Shown here: piece by piece, positions 9,264-19,715 of the stretch
Numbering within the stretch: position 1 is the stretch's first letter
How the letters are laid out: each line of letters opens with the position of its first letter
Origin: Isoetes taiwanensis
Taxonomy: Eukaryota; Streptophyta; Lycopodiopsida; Isoetales; Isoetaceae
Direction of reading: 5' to 3'
Assembly (NCBI GenBank): GCA_021234155.1
Contig: JAJEKV010000022.1
Span: 8,153,961-8,217,960 of the forward strand
Length of the DNA stretch: 64,000 nucleotides
Position numbers and translations under genes: made by a program
Notes under the pieces: model-generated
Databases searched by the model: none
What the model was told of the DNA's origin: nothing
The model's input: only the letters and a program-made list of their open reading frames with translations

Positions 9264-10757
9264 TGCGTTGAAGTGCTCCGATGCCATATGATAAGATAGT
9301 TCATGTCTGCTATAATATGCTTCCATTTAAAGCATGTAAAAGATATGTCTTTCAGCTTGATATTCTTTAAGCAATAAATCTCAAGCTTATATGATGCCAT
9401 AATTTGTTATACATAATATGACATATTGTCATAATGCATCAGTCCATGGACAATCATGTATCTTACATTGTCAAGTTAATAGGTTCAGATAGTATTATGC
9501 TTATTAAATCTTCTGATTCAAATATATCTTGTGAACGACCAAGAACACATCAATACTGCAATGATGTGGTAAAGCGGGAACAATGCCATGGCATTCACTT
9601 ATTAAGCTAAACAGAAAGCAACCTTCATTCATAAATCATGGTTGCATGTAGAAATAATAGAAGTGAAAGTAACTTCATTTGGTCCACACCTTACATTGGC
9701 TAATCAAGAACCTCCATAGCGTGCCCATATTGAAAACATCCAAAATTATGCAATTCCATATCACAATGGCATGTCTATCCAAGTTTCAAAGCATTTCGAC
9801 AGCATATGCATCCACATTATGTGTACATGTCGAGGAGAGAATTGTAGATGAATGAATCTAACACATATTTTTTCTTCAAAATGTGGGCATGAATTTATTT
9901 GCCATGTTCTAGTGCTGATATAGTCGAAATGCATTTAAAATGATTACTTGAGTAACTTCTTCGGTATAGAGCAATCAGGTTGCATTTTGAAGAGCCTTAG
10001 TGCTCTTTGGCATCCCCATTGTGAGCATTCCAATGTCCAACGCATATAATTGATGAAAAAGTTTTTGAGCATTGCCTAAGTTCGTAGACATACACTACAT
10101 GTCAAAAATAGCACTTCATACATAAGTATTGAACTTGCATCTAGCTTTTAAAATTTGAGTATGAGATAATTTAACATGTCCTTAAAATGAAATATTTGTT
10201 TGAGGCAGCCCATATAATGATGAATGTAACTATGTTAGGTTCCAACCCCTTCTTGTGCCATTGCAATCAAAGGACAAAATAGAAATATACTTTCCCCATT
10301 ATGAGAACATGCTGCAATCGTAGAATTCCGTATTACTGAAGATTTCTAATAACAATTGCAGTATGCCAGTGATCAAATGCTTGTGCTACAGCGTTCAGAT
10401 GTTTGTGCTATATAATGTAGTGTAACGTGGAGACTTGTTGAGCATTATTGGCTGCCTTCCCCCTAAATTGCATGTTAAAAGGGACAATGGAAAAACGTAG
10501 GCCAACGAGAACTGCAGCGTCCGATGATCCTATTTTTTCCTTGCTGCTGATCTCACTTTTCAATTTGGTGGTTCATGACAAATCTCTCTAATACACGATA
10601 TGCATTTTCCAATTTGGTAATTACACAACAAATCTCTATAATACTCGCAGGGGTGCTTGAAAAATAATTTTCTTCTAACACAATACATTCTCATGAGTAT
10701 ATTGGTTGCACCCCTTAGGATATCGTAGTTGTCCACTATCTACAAAAACCATAAAGA
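9264..10757. other. AT-rich stretch without a recognisable gene
   Basis: No coding frame above about 60 codons with convincing composition and no clear repeat border. It ends at the Helitron A terminus. Confidence 0.5.
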
Positions 10758-11187
10758 CTAGAAACGTGTGCCCGGCAATGCCGGGCATTAGTCATGAGCA
10801 GATGGAATGGGCGAATGTAATGGAGTGCATCGATCTGTTAAAATGGGTTGGGTAGATTGTAATGGAGTGCGGAATGTAGGCTAAATATAATGGGGGTAGT
10901 CAACATGATTATAATCAAAATGAGTTCGAAAATCAGTCTTTCATATTTGTAGATAATACTCATTTTACGCCGGAGATATGTAGAGATAATATATGTGGTT
11001 CTGTGTTCTACAACTAACATCGCATGCATGTAAAGCGTTCTACGAATAGAGATCGTCGCCCTAGCTATTATTGTAGTGTGGCCAGCAATTCTAGACATAT
11101 GTATAGGTGTGAGTATCTATAGGCTTTGGATGAAGGTTGGTAGTTGACAATATAGATACTGGCAATGCCACATGTGATGTAAGGGCA

Positions 11188-11334
11188 CATGCCTACGTGT
11201 GAATGTTAAACACAACGTTTAGAAACTATTTATCTGATTTTATTAACAAATGCCGATGTACATGCCTATGTGTGAATGTAGAATACAACGTTTAGAAACT
11301 ATTTTATCTGATTTTATTAACAAATGTCAATGTA
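11188..11334. repeat. Two tandem 73-bp repeats
   Basis: Units start at 11188 and 11261 with CATGCCTA(C/T)GTGTGAATGT and end near AACAAATG.C.ATGTA. They lie inside candidate Helitron A. Confidence 0.85.
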
Positions 11335-11382
11335 TATTAACGTATAGCTAGTTTTATTAATATTCTGATGTACCAGGTGGTT

Positions 11383-11707
11383 GACTACATTTTAAATATC
11401 GAATGGAAATGATAAACATGGGGTGGTTGACTACATTTTAAATATCGAATCGAAATGATAAACATGGGAACGCCATTTCTAGATTTGGGAAAAAACTAAA
11501 AAGATAGCTAATCACTTATTTACATGAGTATGTATCTAGGTTGTGTCGATGTTGAAAATGAGGGAGTGACTACATTTTAAATATCGAATCTAAATGATAA
11601 ACATAGGAACGCCATTTCTAGATTTGGAAAAAAACTAAAAAGATAGTTTATCACTTATCTTACATGAGTATATACCTAGATTGTGTCGATGTTGAAAATG
11701 AGAGAGT
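11383..11707. repeat. Two tandem ~139-bp repeats with an extra partial unit
   Basis: TGACTACATTTTAAATATCG recurs at 11383, 11428 and 11567. The last two begin long units that share CGCCATTTCTAGATTTGG and TTGTGTCGATGTTGAAAATG. Internal minisatellite-like repeats are frequent in non-autonomous Helitrons. Confidence 0.85.
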
Positions 11708-11949
11708 GTTCTTTGTAGATAAAGATTCTTAACAATGACATTGCAAGGGTGACAAATAATTCCCTAGATCGAAACGTGGTAAAAATATAGTTTTATTCAT
11801 CTTGGGATTTTGTTGGAAGCTTCATATACCAGATAGCAATTTTGATACAAACATATAAATTGATTGCCTGAACAATCCGTTGTTCACATTTCATAAAGGC
11901 AACCAAATATAGATTATTTATTGCAGCTACATGTATATATAATAGAGGA

Positions 11950-13316
11950 TACTTGGAACATAAAGCAAAAAACAGATAAAGAAGAAGGCAATCACATTGA
12001 TTGATTCTGACTACAAAGGCACAACAAAGAGAGATTGGCAAATGCTAGATAATTAACATCTCATCCAACAGAGTAAGAATAAAATATCTTAAAACAAAAA
12101 TCAAGAATCTGTTTACCCAAAAATTCAGCATGTAATGGCGAGAGGATTTCTGCAATGGCACTCATAAACAATGTTATGGCACATTTTCTACTCATAAACG
12201 TTGTCGTTCTTGCAAGATGGGTTTTAACATAAAGAATCCAGAAAATATGTCATGTAATACTTGAAGAACTGTGTGGACTGAACCTTCATTGTTACCTACA
12301 ACTGAATAATTGCTGTACAACCATGTAAAAAGGCCATGGCTCTATATGGCAAGCTAAAGGTTGATTTTGCATATAAGCCTGCAAAAACAAATCATACACA
12401 CAGATGCTATGCTATCATGGAGGGAAAGCATGGAATGGACATGGCAATCTCGGAGGGATGGCTACACTTATCATTGTTTGTTTAAATGGAAAGCATAATA
12501 CAAAAAGATGCATAACTTATAGCAAAGCAAATGCCACAATATGGCTCAACCCCAAGCATAGACTTGTGTGCGTGGAGCATTTAAAGGTATTAATGCTCTT
12601 CTTCAAAAAAAATCCCAAGTCTCCAGCCACCTGCACTTGCTGCATGGTCTTGAAACAGGAAGAGAAAATATCAATGCTTACCATGTGAAATGCTTAGGTG
12701 AATGAATTTTATCATTATCTACTCAAGACTCCATAATTCCGTACCCCTGTCTGCATAATCTCATAAATTTGTCTGCAAAGCTTGTTTGGGCAAGAGCAAA
12801 CGTATGAAAGAGTCCAACAACCTCTAACAAATGGGCATATGCAAAACAGAGAAATATAATGTCCAAATTGTTTGGACATAAAAAAGAAACACAAAGAGAA
12901 AATATCCATGCTTATCATTTGAAATGCTTAGGATGACTGGATTTTATCATTATCTACTCAATACTCCACTGCATAATCTCATACCTAAGCTTGTTTGGGA
13001 AATATACATGGTGATGTAAGCTCAAAACAATTTCGGCAAGCTTTCAGCTGGTCTCCAACTTGACTGTTTCAAGAGAGGGAAAAAGGTTCAGCATCGAGTT
13101 TGATAGACCTTATGCCAGCATGCATATGAGGTTATTCTAAGATATGAGTTACCTACCCACCGTTACCATGTCTTATTCAGCTCTGCAAACATGAATGCTT
13201 ATAATCTGTTTGCCTTTCTTTACGTATCTGCTGCCAAAGAAGCATCTTGTAATTTTATTCAACAAACCCAACTCCTTGGATCTCGCATCTTTAATGAACA
13301 TCTCCTGAAGAGGGGC
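11950..13316. other. Non-coding stretch with a dispersed duplication
   Basis: No convincing gene. A ~100-bp segment starting AGAGAAAATATC.ATGCTTA at 12661 is repeated at 12895, 234 bp later, both ending near CTGCATAATCTCATA. Confidence 0.6.
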
Positions 13317-15354
13317 TCATGAATCAAAACAAAAGGAATAATGGGAGAGGATCCGGCAAAAAGCAAAATTGATGTGCTCCAAAACTGTACACATCATAGA
13401 TTCAACAGTTTTACACTGTGTGTTATCTTGGGCATAAGCTAACCCTGAATCAATGCTTCTGTAGGCAGCCGAAATCCCCAAATACAAAAGTCCAGATTCT
13501 GTAGCAGCAATAGGCAAATCTGTAATACAAACCGACATGTTAACAGATCCAATTTTTTGCCTGGCATAGAACACCAATTTAATCTTCTATTCGGCATATA
13601 AAAAACTTGAGTTCTTGTTCCTCTGCGTAAAAGCTAAAGTTTCTAAAAACCCTGTGCGCATCCATAAATCTATATACTAAATAAAACTTGTGTGCATCTG
13701 TGGAAGCAAAACGCTATATGTTAAGAGGCACATTCTTGGATTTAGGCACAAAACATGGACTTCAAGCAAGGCAAATGACGATAATTTTGCCTTCATCCAA
13801 AAACAGAGGCTACAGAGAAAAATCAGGGCCATCATGCAAATCTCCTCGAGCAATATTTTGGGATCTATCCTGGCAAATATTCATCCGGAAATAGGGGCTA
13901 CAGAGAAAAAACGGACCAGGATCATGGCTATGGCAGGGCCGGACCTAAATAAACAGATTTCTATTTGCTACTATCAAGCAAGGAAAAGCATGCACATAAT
14001 AAGAAAAACCACATTACCTGTGCTCTCAACCTGTCCTCTATGCTGCTCCGACTTGATTGAAGGTCGCTTTGCTCCTAAAGTAAAACATCGAAGCCTAAAG
14101 TAAGTAGATTGAGGAAACTTAGAGGTCAGACAAAAATTGAAACATGCTTGCAAAATCGTTTACCTGATGCCGGATAAGGTGTGCGTCAGCTCTGCCGCCT
14201 TGATTCCGTAGTTTGAAGCTGTGGAAAAAGGAGAAAAATCCCTTCGGAGTAGCCAGGCGATTTGCCTAACGCCCAAAGGGGGGAAAATGCCCTGAGGGAA
14301 AAAAATGATATTCCGGAATTATGGTCAGGTCTGATTCACAAAAATTATGGTAAAGCATCCAGACCTAATCATCCTCTAGCATTTTCGATGCCTAACTGGT
14401 TGAATGATGTTGCATTACAGTACCAATTTATATCTAGAAGCTAAACTAATGAAAGATTCGAGGTGGATTTCCAAACCATTAAGACTATGTAAAGAAATTC
14501 CTTGCATGGATTTGCCAGTTTGCAGAGCAAGCTTGAAGAATATCATGACTGATTTTCCAAAATAAAATGAGACTAAAGTAAAACATCAAACAGACACCCA
14601 GGGTAAAGATCTCATTCACATATTGCAGAGCTTGGTTAACCTGTATTAATGAAAACATAAAAAAAAAATCCAAGAAGTTTACCTCCAATTTACCTTCCTT
14701 TCTTGTTGTTGCAACAAAACCGCTTGCTTCAAAGCTCTGATATTTGAAAAAAAAAAGAACTCGCTTCACATACAAATGCTTACTTAAGCTTCAAGCTCTG
14801 ATATTTAAATGATAGAAAGAGCTTTTACTTCACATAGTTGCCTTAGCTGCCCAAGATCTCCAAATGGGTCTGCAAACCCATGTCTTATATGATCAAGAAT
14901 AGAACAGACAAACAGAGACAAATGGTCCTTTAGCAGAACGAAAAATGAGAATTCATAAAAAGATACCTGTGATGGGCCATTTGAGACCAAGAGCCGAAAG
15001 ACGAAGCTCCACTATTCTTCCATTGGCGCAAATAACTTCTCTTCAGTTGCAAGGCCGTGCTTCGTGCCGACAAAAGCCATTCCGGGGGCGAATGGCTTCA
15101 AGAATGCAACAGGCGCCCTGCTTCAAGAATGCAACCACGAATGCGGCTATTTGGAACGAAGTAGCAGAAAGACTTTCAGAGCAGGCAAGTTCGAAAACTT
15201 GGGCATTCAATGCTGGCAACGCGCGTCCCGCAAGAGGGGACGGCGTTCCATGCGGCTGCACAGGCACATTTCCCAACACCTTACCAAAATAAAAAAGAAG
15301 ATTTAGTTTCCATGCTACACGAAAAGTTTGAATACTACTCTTGTTATGATGCAT
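13317..15354 (-). pseudogene. Series of minus-strand exon-like fragments, gene not recognised
   Basis: Several short minus-strand blocks have intron-like borders. About 15250-14975 reads PHGTPSPLAGRALPALNAQV then, in other frames, GMAFVGTKHGLATEEKLFAP and SFVFRLLVSNGPSQ before a GT. About 14885-14830 contains HGFADPFGDLGQLRQLCE. About 14735-14690 contains SFEASGFVATTRKE. 14222-14170 is a block between CAG and GTAAAC. 14085-14027 reads EQSDLQSSRSSIEDRLRAQ before GTAATG. About 13560-13370 reads CITDLPIAATESGLLYLGIS. I do not recognise the protein. The pieces could be one gene, or assorted exons carried by a transposon. Confidence 0.35.
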
Positions 15355-15702
15355 TGATATATGAAACTATACTACTTTCTATTGCTCACTAGAATGACTG
15401 CTTCTAAATTGAAGCACCGCACCTACTATGACATTGTTGTTTGATCATGCAATTGTCATACATTTTTGCAATATGGATTTACGTCTACATTGCACCTTTG
15501 ATAATGTTCATTCTTGAAAATAGAAGATTTAAGATGGATGGGTTAAGATGGCATACATGTGAGTTGAATTCAAAGCAAAGTACCCGGATAGGTAATCACA
15601 ATAAATTGTTCCATTCAACTGTGCCTCAACTGCATACCATTTCCGACTCTGCTTGAAGGCAATATGAGGTGCATACTATATCATCCGAACAACACGACTC
15701 AC

Positions 15703-15900
15703 AAGTTGGCTTTTTGCAAATGAGTTATGTCCATAGTCATGACCAATGACGAACAATCCTGTCATTGCAGTTCCCAAGAACGCATAAACAAATAGGTAAA
15801 GATACCAAGGAGCAACTACAAAAGCTGCATATCCTACTGCCACTGCAGAGAAAGTAACTACCACAGTCTTCCATGCCTTTAGATCATCAACCTCAAACAC
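15703..15900 (-). pseudogene. FAD6: FAD6-like chloroplast omega-6 desaturase exon
   Basis: The exon starts after AACAG and ends before GTGAGT. It reads VFEVDDLKAWKTVVV, then VAPWYLYLFVYAFLGTAMTG, then LFVIGHDYGHNSFAKSQL. This is the region of plastid FAD6 ahead of and including histidine box 1 (HDxGH) that binds the di-iron site; transmembrane character is evident. FAD6 desaturates oleate to linoleate in plastid lipids. Box 1 has Y where C is usual (HDYGH versus HDCGH). The other two histidine boxes and all later exons are absent, so this piece cannot encode an enzyme. Confidence 0.8.
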
Positions 15901-16009
15901 CTGTTTTATGCCAATGATATGAGACACACAGCGATATAAATCTATCTACAGAAGCAACGTGTTGTAGGACCAGATTCATGAAGTTTACATTTCTCAACAG
16001 TTTATGAGC

Positions 16010-16100
16010 TTTCACAAACCTCTGCAAGTTGCGTAAGCCTGGGACTGAAGTATAAGGCTCCTTAACCGGCACAACGGCTTGTACTACCACAAAACTTTTC
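16010..16100 (-). pseudogene. FAD6: FAD6-like N-terminal (transit-peptide region) exon remnant
   Basis: Minus-strand reading KSFVVVQAVVPVKEPYTS lies upstream of the desaturase exon. It resembles the end of the FAD6 transit peptide and the start of the mature protein (...AVAPVKE.Y.S). It is separated from the next exon by about 110 bp, which is short for an intron. Supports a two-exon FAD6 fragment rather than a whole gene. Confidence 0.5.
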
Positions 16101-16294
16101 CTGAGTTGCTACAAATGCATAGGCAACTATATAAGGGATAGCAAAGAGGTCAAACTTCAAATGAAACATAGCACTAGCAGCTAATTAACCATTAAAATTT
16201 GCAGAGCAATATCACTGCTTTGATCAGACACAATATCATCATTTTCTTTGGAATCTTCATCTGAGTAATTGGGCTTCGTGTATTTGGCTTTGAC

Positions 16295-16822
16295 GGAAGA
16301 CCGTATATATCATCCGGGATGTGGTTAATCCAGACACCCGTTATCAGCCATTGTGGTTAATCCGGACACCCGTTATCAGCCATTAAGAACTGCGCAGTTT
16401 GAAGCCCAAAAACCAACTGTTTTTGCCCTTTTTTTGATCGATTCTGCTCTATTTCGCCTTAAATCTCTTCCTCTCTTCATCAATCTAGCATAAAAGGGGT
16501 ATACAAAGTGATTGGCATGCTTTTTAAAGTGGATCAAACCGCCCACGGAGCAGCAAGAGTGATCTGATCAAAATTTCTTCCCCCGCCGCACAGTTCTACG
16601 CTTGGTTTTTTGTCCGGATTAACCACTTTTTGTCCGGATTAACCACTTGGCTGATATCGGATGTCCGGATTAACCACCCTGGCTGATATCGGATGTCCTA
16701 ATTAACCTCCCAGGCGATATCGGATGTCCGGATTAACCACCACTCGGCCGTCTGGGATGTCCGGATTAACCACTCTATTTTGTCCAGAAAAACCACATCC
16801 CGGATGATATATACGGAGTTCC
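16295..16822. mobile_element. 528-bp MITE with 9-bp target duplication (MULE-type)
   Basis: Flanked by the perfect 9-bp direct repeat GGCTTTGAC (16286-16294 and 16823-16831). The ends are inverted repeats of about 35 bp starting GGAA..CCGTATATATCATC and continuing GGGATGTGGTT. The interior repeats the motif TGTCCGGATTAACCAC about seven times near the right end and twice inverted near the left end. No ORF. A 9-bp duplication with long inverted ends is typical of Mutator-type MITEs. Confidence 0.9.
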
Positions 16823-16831
16823 GGCTTTGAC

Positions 16832-17470
16832 ACCTTGGAGTTCTTCAAAACTGTTGGTTTTGGTTTGTGCTTGTCAAATTTAGCAGGATATTTTCATAAA
16901 AGAGACAAAGAAGAAAGCTTCTTCTGGTGCAGGATCAGTTGTGGCCCTAGCAAAGTGGTGTTTAGAACAGAAAACACAGGAAGGTGAAGAGTCTGCAAAT
17001 TTTGTGAACCTCAATATCCTTTTTTTTTTTTTCTAGGGTCCCCAATACTTTGACTGCAGAAGACAATGATGCATTCAAACAAGGTGCTAGAACATGATAC
17101 CTTCTAAGGTAAATCAAAAGCAAAGAAAGTGAAGTGAGGTTGAGTACATCACATGTAGATTAATAAAGTTTACCTAAGAGAATTTCCAGTGTTTTGGTTT
17201 TGTCTTCAATGCTAGTATTAGCTTTACGTAGGGACTAAGCCAATCTGAGATTATATGCATATCATGCTTACAGTATTTTCCAAACCCTAGGATGGTCTTC
17301 ATTCGTCTCTGCAGCTCTTTATTTTCCTTCTACTTGAGCTCCAGCTTGCTCAATGGGCTTCTAAGTGCTACTTGCCATTTTCTAGTTTTCTTAAGAACAT
17401 TCTCAAGCACCTCTATAGATCCTGTGGATCCACATACTCCATAGCTTGCATTTCATGCAGATGGGCTTTT
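16832..17470. other. Non-coding stretch
   Basis: AT-rich, with a T tract near 17023. No supported gene. Confidence 0.4.
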
Positions 17471-17534
17471 CCATGGATCTGAAATTTGTGAGATGGCTTC
17501 TGGCAGCGAGGGCCTGTCAATTCTTGCTGATGCT

Positions 17535-17970
17535 TGTCCTGATTTGTCAAGGCCGAGCATGAAGAAGGGTCGTCCAAGGAAGGATCCCTTGGAGAAGGAG
17601 TGGCAGTTATGGTTGAAGGAATTGAACAGGATAAGGCTGAATTGAAAGGCAAAGAGAAGAAGGAGAAGGAGGGGAAAAGAGCAGATAGGAAGAGAGCTAA
17701 TATGGAGAAACAGAAGGAGATTCTGGAGAGGGACGTTGTTGCTAAGGCAGAGAGGGAAAAGAAAAAGGCTGAAGATGCTATGAAGAAGCAGAAGCAGAGC
17801 GGTACGAGAGTAGTTCCAGATGCAGAGAAGTCCATGATCACCGATTTGAGCATGACGGTGAGCATTGCAGGTGCAGATATTTCAGAGTGTATGTTGGGAC
17901 TTGCAAATTCTTGGACGAGCATTGTATCGTTGGGATTGTGGTACAGGAGCACGGGAGCGAGCTGGACCAT
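17535..17970 (+). pseudogene. Lysine-rich coiled-coil-like ORF, unrecognised
   Basis: From 17600 the frame reads QDKAELKGKEKKEKEGKRAD and on to EREKKKAEDAMKKQKQSG, then VPDAEKSMITDLSMTVSIAG and ISECMLGLANSW. Just upstream in another frame is an AT-hook-like KKGRPRKDPLEKEW. The charged repeat suggests a coiled coil. The frame then runs into a minisatellite that is clearly not coding. Probably a gene fragment. Confidence 0.3.
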
Positions 17971-17987
17971 TTGCATGTATACACACC

Positions 17988-18262
17988 AAAACTACACTAA
18001 GGCCCTGTCAACAAGACTATGGCTTAGGGCCCATTCCACAAGACTAAGGCTTAGTGAAATAACTACACTAAGGCCCATTCAACAAGACTAAGTCTTAGGG
18101 CCCGTTCAACAAGACTTATGGCTTAGTGAAATAACTACACTAAGGCCCATTCAATAAGACTAAGTCTTAGGGCCCATTGAATAAGACTAAGGCTTACTAA
18201 AACGACACATCAAAACTACACTAAGGCTCATTCAACAAGACTAAGGCTTAGTAAAATGACAA
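17988..18262. repeat. Degenerate minisatellite, ~35-40-bp units
   Basis: Units contain ACTACACTAAGGCCCATTCA and ACAAGACTAAG.CTTAG in about seven imperfect copies. Within them TAAGGCTTAG and TAAGTCTTAG are short palindromes. Non-coding. Confidence 0.85.
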
Positions 18263-18405
18263 GACCCTAAAGTGTGGAGTGGGTGGATGAGAAAATAGAG
18301 CAAAAGAAGAGATGATGAGAGGAGAACAAAGGTGAGTTGATAAGACAAAAATGAAAGGAGCCCAAGGAAAAACTAGCAAAAACTAGTTACATTTTTAAAC
18401 AAAAG

Positions 18406-18472
18406 CCGGTATTTATCACATGGGATGTGGTTAATCCGGCCACCCACATCTCGGGTGATAATATGGAGTTCC
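18406..18472. mobile_element. 67-bp miniature relative of the 16.3-kb MITE
   Basis: Begins CCGGTATTTATCACATGGGA, continues TGTGGTTAATCCGGCCACCC and closes ACATCTCGGGTGATAATATGGAGTTCC-like. Both termini of the 528-bp MITE are therefore present with almost no interior. Another GGGATTAACCACC motif follows at 18479. Probably an extreme internal-deletion derivative. Confidence 0.6.
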
Positions 18473-18632
18473 CAATGGTGGGATTAACCACCACCTACAT
18501 AGATCTGGTCTAGTTTCCAAGATGTAGAAGCTGAGAATTCTAGAAGACCCAAGGAAAAAGTCTAATCCTAAATTTCCTGTATATTTAGCCAGCTTGTCAA
18601 ACCACAAGTAACACAAGAGAAGTGTGAGAAGC

Positions 18633-19715
18633 ATGATGGGGAGATTTGGGTTGCTTCTAATTCTGGTAGCTGTGTTTATTCAAGGAATTACACCTACTTC
18701 TGTGAATGTGAACGAAGGAAAATTGTCAAATGTGACACAAGATGCCTTGGCTACCATAGCTGGAGAGAGCTATGGAGATGCTCTGTTGGACTTGTTGAAT
18801 GGAACGGAAGGGTCCTGGCATCCCATGGCATTCTGGAGGTTTATGATACTGGGTGCTCCTCCCAACAAGGAGGGCCTTAATCTTACCAAAGAGGATGAGC
18901 TACTGAGCAGGAATGTGTCTGAAATGGGAGGATTGTCCGCTACTAAGAGATCAGCTGTAGGAGGAGTATACAACAGCAGTCAACACGTGGAGGGGGTCGG
19001 GAATGTTAGCATAACTGCTTGGTCTTTAGTCTATTCCTGCCTTTTATATTCTTCAGCCTCAACCCAATGCGCTACTCTAGACCCTGTATTCATCACTCAT
19101 GCTAACAAAAGGCCTGAGTATGTTAGCCTCTTTAGAGGATTCTTCCCTGGTAACAATTCTACTTACTTTGCCTCTTCTGTCTCTGCTGACCTTGCTACGC
19201 TTCAAGACCAAAATGCTACAGAAAATCTACAGAGTTGCACATATAATTCCTTTCAAGCCGCTAGAAGTCTGCTTAGTGCCTCTTATGGTCTTCCAGGTTT
19301 TGTATGTTATAACAGTTCATCAAACCTTAGAAGTTTTCAGAGGATCTTCTCTAACCAACATACACTTGCTGGAAACATTACATCATGGCCAAAGGTGAAA
19401 ACTGAAGAATGCGCTGCTGCTCCTTTCCTTCAGGTTAATTACGGTAGTTTCATGGCTTGTGCAAAAAGGGTTAATAATTCCTACTACTATTGCATTACAG
19501 TGGTGACAACAAACTGCTCATACAGCAAGACAATTGATGCTATGTATGAGAGTATTATATATAATAATACGGACAATCTTCTTTCGAGGTTAATCAGAAT
19601 TCTGGCTACACATATGTTACAAGCAAATGGGAAACTACTGATTGTTGAGATTAACAGCGTCAGCAAGAATCTCGTCAGCAGGAACCTCTGTCAGCAGGAA
19701 TCTCGGAACCACTAA
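18633..19715 (+). CDS. Secreted, heavily N-glycosylated protein of unknown family; C terminus supplied by an LTR
   Basis: From ATG 18633 (or 18636) the frame gives about 360 residues. It has an N-terminal signal peptide (FGLLLILVAVFIQGITPTS) and no other clear membrane span. About 13 N-X-S/T sequons are spread along it (NVT, NGT, NLT, NVS, NSS, NNST, NAT, NIT, NNS, NCS, NNT), and there are about ten cysteines. That composition indicates an extracellular or secretory-pathway glycoprotein. I do not recognise the family. The last 24 codons or so, from 19643, lie inside a copia LTR, so the native C terminus has been replaced and the natural gene continued beyond. No intron is obvious. It may be an intact N-terminal piece of a gene, or a retrocopy. 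Confidence 0.6.
   Translation: MMGRFGLLLILVAVFIQGITPTSVNVNEGKLSNVTQDALATIAGESYGDALLDLLNGTEGSWHPMAFWRFMILGAPPNKEGLNLTKEDELLSRNVSEMGGLSATKRSAVGGVYNSSQHVEGVGNVSITAWSLVYSCLLYSSASTQCATLDPVFITHANKRPEYVSLFRGFFPGNNSTYFASSVSADLATLQDQNATENLQSCTYNSFQAARSLLSASYGLPGFVCYNSSSNLRSFQRIFSNQHTLAGNITSWPKVKTEECAAAPFLQVNYGSFMACAKRVNNSYYYCITVVTTNCSYSKTIDAMYESIIYNNTDNLLSRLIRILATHMLQANGKLLIVEINSVSKNLVSRNLCQQESRNH

Larger units (their letters stand above)
10758..11949 (-). mobile_element. Candidate non-autonomous Helitron A
   Basis: Read on the minus strand, the 3' end is a perfect hairpin TGCCCGGC-ATT-GCCGGGCA (10787-10769), then 7 nt, then CTAG (10761-10758), followed by host T. That is the canonical Helitron 3' end. 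The proposed 5' end at 11949 reads TCCTCTATTATATATACATG, preceded by A; it shares TCCT.TATTATA with Helitron C. There are no target duplications, as expected. The 3' end is strong. The 5' end is only a best guess; an alternative near 16138 (TCCCTTATATAG) would enclose the FAD6 piece. Confidence 0.55.

Noticed and set aside
13669-13700. ATCTATATACTAAATAAAAC as a plus-strand Helitron 5' end
   Set aside because: Plausible motif, but no matching hairpin-CTAG end could be paired with it before the next known Helitron.
17413-17976. 187-codon minus-strand frame (Ser/Phe/Leu-rich)
   Set aside because: It is the antisense of the lysine-rich plus-strand frame; composition is explained by that repeat.
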